From assembly GCA_021014945.1 (NCBI GenBank), contig MU266841.1:1-11688 (forward strand): 11,688 bases of DNA, read 5' to 3'. This DNA comes from Leucogyrophana mollusca (taxonomy: Eukaryota > Basidiomycota > Agaricomycetes > Boletales). Below are positions 8,600-11,688 of this stretch, in pieces (position 1 is the first letter of the stretch; each line of letters opens with the position of its first letter). The notes under the pieces were generated by a model that did no database searches, was not told the origin of the DNA, and worked only from the letters and a program-made list of their open reading frames with translations. A program made the translations under genes and the position numbers.

Positions 8600-11397
8600 A
8601 TGCCTCAGAAACCTGGACTTGGAGTAGCAGCCTTTTTGCAAGACATTGCATCCTTACCCAAGGGACCAGGCGTCTGCCTCGACGACGCCTTACAGCGTGC
8701 TCTAGCTTACGAGGCCAACTTGAGGCAAATTTTCGCTGTCGACAGGACAAGCGATCATACCCGCGATCTACGCGTGGGGCTGGTAGATCTCTTCGAGGCG
8801 CCCGTCGAAGCTAGAACGACTCGAGCGAGAGTGGTCAAGGATGGAGAAGACCTCTCTGCCAAGTATGTGATGCCAGTCCCATCCGAGCACAGGAGAGCGG
8901 AGGGCGCGCCTGCCACCGTCTCCGATCTAAACGAGTTCAAGAAGAATTGGTCAGTGTTTTCGGAGAACTCCCTTTCACAGCTGTCCGATTGGAGCAACGT
9001 CGTAGCTGCGGGAGGATCTGTGCTGGCATGCGTCGCACCGCTTCCCGACCATGCAAAGGAGTCGAAGAGAGAAACCAGAAAGTATTATCATGCTTCAGAC
9101 GCGTACGCGGCATCCGATGTAGACCTGTTCCTCTATGGCATGACCCCTGCAGAGGTATGCGCGCCGATGGCGGGATGACCTCAGCACTTAGCTTTTGCAC
9201 TTTCTCAGGCTGAGAAGAAGATACAAACCATTTACGAAGCTGTTCGAGATTCAGTGCCATGGGAGGTGACGTGCGTGAGGACCAAGCATACCGTGTCGAT
9301 TCACTGTACGTCTGGTTTCGTCTTCACGCAACATTCATTCAATCAGGGTGTCACATGTAGCACAGTACCCATATCGTACGATCCAAATCGTACTTCGACT
9401 CTACCACTCCCCTGCGGAGGTTCTTGCAGGGTTCGATGTAGATGCGCCTTGCTGCGCTTTCGACGGTCAGTGGTCTTTCGTGGATGGTGGCTGGTGTCGA
9501 CTTGTTCACGACAAGCTCAGGGGAACGAGTGTGGGCAAGTCCCAGAGCGGTTGTAGCCATGATGCGCCAGTGCAACACGGTGGACGTGACGCGACGTTCT
9601 CCTTCGTATGAAGCCCGCCTTGCGAAATACGCAGCTCGTGACTTTGAAGTCTACGTTCCTACGTTGCGACGAAGCGATATTGATCCAAACGTTTGTTTAA
9701 ATGTTCTGCGGCGTGCATTCCCAGTCTCATGAACTTTGGATGCACAGATCTTTGAACGGCTCCCAATGCAGATCAGTGGCCTGGCTCGTCTATTGGTTTT
9801 GGAACAAATCAACAGCCAGGAGAAACACATGGGATACCTAGATTCACGCCGCGAGCTTCGCGGTCGTCCAAAGTCCGGCAAATATCCTGGTAGTCAGCGT
9901 CGAAGTCGGCGTCAATACAAGGGCGACTTGAAGGCTGACGCATCGTTAATCGGCCTGGAGCAGAGTAGCTATGAAGTGAGAGCGTCACATATCCCGTACG
10001 GTCCGGGGTGGCATGCACAAAGGATTGAAAAGCTGGTGTATAATAATGTACGTATTTTTATTTCTCAGAATCGCTCGCGTTAAAGCGTTTTCGCAGGACT
10101 TGAAGATGAATTGTGAGCATTCGAGGACGCACTTCTTTCAACAGACTTCTCATGGATGGAAAAAGCCAGTAAGAATATAAATAACGCAGACCGACGCCTT
10201 CATCGTCACCCAGCGTTTTTTGGCACAGGAAAAGAGTGTCTCGAGGATTGCTGCGAGGTTGCGACATCTTACTCACAGTCCAGGATTTTATGCTGAGCTT
10301 CTGTTTTCAGTATTGCCCAGAACCCATGAATGACGAAGAAAAGGCCCTGCGGGCGACAGAGGACGAGGTTCATGTTCGTGGACGAATTTCGTGAGTCGGA
10401 GAACTAATCCTGTACCGGAATCTAATAGCTGGCGTGCAGCTTTATCCAGGAGAACCCGGGTCGTCAGAGTATCTCTGGAAGCTTCAACCCAATCAATACT
10501 GGCGAATGGAGCGAGCAGACGTATATCACACAATCCATGCGATTGCTCACTGCTATCGTATCCCGTGATATCGAGACCGTTTCGAGGATGATGCAAGAGG
10601 GCGCAAACGTCAATGATAGGGATCACGCAGGACGGACTCCCCTCCACGTCGCTATCATTGCGAAATCGTTTGACGTTGCATGTACGTTGATCGATGCCGG
10701 CGCTCTCATAGCTACTCGCCTAGCAGATGGTAGGACTGCTTTACATCTGGCGGCTCAGGCAGGTGACGCCGCCGTGGTGCAAAAGCTTCTCGAACGGAGT
10801 GCCTACAACCTGGAGGCGAAGCGGGACAAGCCCGGCGCTCCCAACCCTACTTCCGCAGGTAGCGATGACGATGGGTGGTCCGATGTCGATTCGTCAGACT
10901 CTCCCACCTTGAAATCCACTTCAGGGCTATTCGCAGACGCTATCGATTTGGGCTCCGACCTCAATAACAAGATCAGCTCCCCAGACGTCCTCGACCTGAA
11001 CAGCCCGGACGGCGATTTGGCCTTCACACCTCTCCACTATGCCATCACTTCTGGCTCTCCTGTTGTCGTCAAAGTCTTACTTGATGCTGGTGCCAATCCG
11101 AGGCTGAACATAAATTCGGGAGACTCCGATTCGAGCCCGCGGGCCTCCCTTCCGCTCACAATGACCAAATTTGTTGTGGACGAAAGCGTCGCCTCCGAGA
11201 TTGCCAGGATCCTCCTCCAAGCCGGTGCCTCTTCTTTGGCTTTGGAACCTTACAGCAAGTGTACAGTGTTCGAGGACATTGTACGTGAGGGTAAAGTTAG
11301 GCTGGTTTCTTCGCTGCTACAGTTCGACCCAAATGCGAAGAGAGCGATATTATTCCCACTCTCATCAGTAAACCATCCTTTTCGCTTCCAGGAATAG
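8600..11397 (+). CDS. Nucleotidyltransferase-like ankyrin-repeat protein, 9 exons, 782 aa, probably 3'-truncated
   Basis: Exons: 8600-9154, 9209-9305, 9361-9465, 9521-9690, 9748-10047, 10097-10112, 10190-10257, 10311-10390, 10440-11397; 2349 nt in frame. The start has a good context (CCACCATG). The N-terminal half has GGS (138-140), SDVDLFLYG (D173, D175) and GFDVDAPCC (D243, D245), the pattern of pol-beta-type nucleotidyltransferases, followed by RVWASPRAVV and the conserved NPGRQSISGSFNP. Ankyrin repeats follow, for example AGRTPLHVA (527-535) and DGRTALHLAAQAGD (560-573), then an acidic linker and a third repeat near 660. I recall longer relatives in Agaricomycetes with more ankyrin sequence after the point where this frame stops, so a lost C-terminus is likely; it may be a pseudogene or a short allele. 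Weakest junctions: the 16-nt exon 6 with its 77-nt intron (a 32-nt intron ending at 10144 also keeps frame), and the GTTGCG and GTTTGT donors. Substrate and role are unknown. Confidence 0.82.
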
Positions 11398-11415
11398 AGT
11401 CCGGTCCCTGCTTGG

Positions 11416-11544
11416 CACAGAAGCCACAGTGTACACAGTGCGACAGGACACAGAATCCCAGAAAGTCACAAAGAGCCACAGAAGCCACAGCGTACACAGT
11501 GCGACAGGACACAGAACCCCAGAAAGTCACAAAGAGCCACAGAA
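11416..11544 (+). repeat. 61-bp tandem repeat, 2.1 copies
   Basis: Two adjacent 61-bp units (11416-11476 and 11477-11537) match at 59 of 61 positions, followed by seven bases of a third. Each begins CACAGAAGCCACAG and contains further CACAG words, suggesting growth from a shorter unit. It starts 18 bases after the stop of the ankyrin gene. Since 61 is not a multiple of three, it is unlikely to be coding. Confidence 0.95.
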
Positions 11545-11688
11545 CACCCAATACATTGCAGAGGGTACAGTACTGACAGATTCGGTGTTTTTAGAAATAA
11601 CAAATGCACTGGTAGATATTTAATAAACGTGTTTGTACGACCCAAAAAATTACGCGTAGAGGTTACAGCTGGTCAGTCCAACCTCACG
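11545..11688 (+). other. Right edge, no gene; possible polyadenylation signal
   Basis: An AATAAA word at 11622-11627 lies about 225 bp after the ankyrin stop codon and could serve as its polyadenylation signal. The rest is AT-rich near 11590-11655, with no open frame of note. Confidence 0.3.

Noticed and set aside
11416..11544. Possible CRISPR-like array
   Set aside because: The units are directly adjacent with no unique spacers, so this is a plain tandem repeat.
11297..11551. Minus-strand frame with repeated Cys/Phe/Val-rich blocks
   Set aside because: It is the 61-bp repeat translated on the other strand; the unit length is not a multiple of three.
1..11688. tRNA or rRNA genes
   Set aside because: No cloverleaf, A/B-box pair or conserved rRNA segment was noticed on either strand by eye.

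Overview
The window looks like nuclear DNA of a basidiomycete fungus, most likely an Agaricomycete mushroom. Genes are cut by many short introns (about 47-77 nt) with GT...AG ends, and the proteins belong to families I know from Agaricomycetes: a Plavaka-type transposase, the unnamed protein that often accompanies it, and a nucleotidyltransferase-like ankyrin protein. All assignments come from reading the sequence; no search was run.

Layout. (1) 1-837: left flank with no convincing gene, except a possible minus-strand start codon at 23 leading out of the window. (2) 838-8157: a complete 7.3-kb DNA transposon. It has 38-bp terminal inverted repeats (36/38 identical) and about 190-215 bp of subterminal sequence full of TTAAG-like motifs. 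Inside are two divergent genes sharing a 214-bp intergenic promoter: a nine-exon, 1039-aa Plavaka (CACTA/EnSpm-related) transposase on the minus strand (4611-1084), and a seven-exon, about 724-aa accessory protein on the plus strand (4826-7343). Both reconstruct without internal stops, so the copy may be young and autonomous. A roughly 600-bp stretch between the accessory gene and the right end holds a decayed piece resembling a Pcl/Pho80-type cyclin. (3) 8158-8599: right flank. (4) 8600-11397: a nine-exon gene for a protein with a nucleotidyltransferase-like N-terminal half (GGS...DVD...FDVD) and C-terminal ankyrin repeats, apparently cut short at its 3' end. (5) 11398-11688: two 61-bp tandem repeats and a possible AATAAA signal.

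How the parts may work together. The transposase supplies the zinc finger and DDE chemistry. The accessory protein, with nuclear localisation signals, a SUMO-acceptor-like motif, SUMO-interaction-like motifs and a conserved C-terminal domain, could act like the second protein of plant CACTA elements (TNPA binds subterminal repeats). That role is inference. The element sits 442 bp upstream of the ankyrin gene and could affect its expression.
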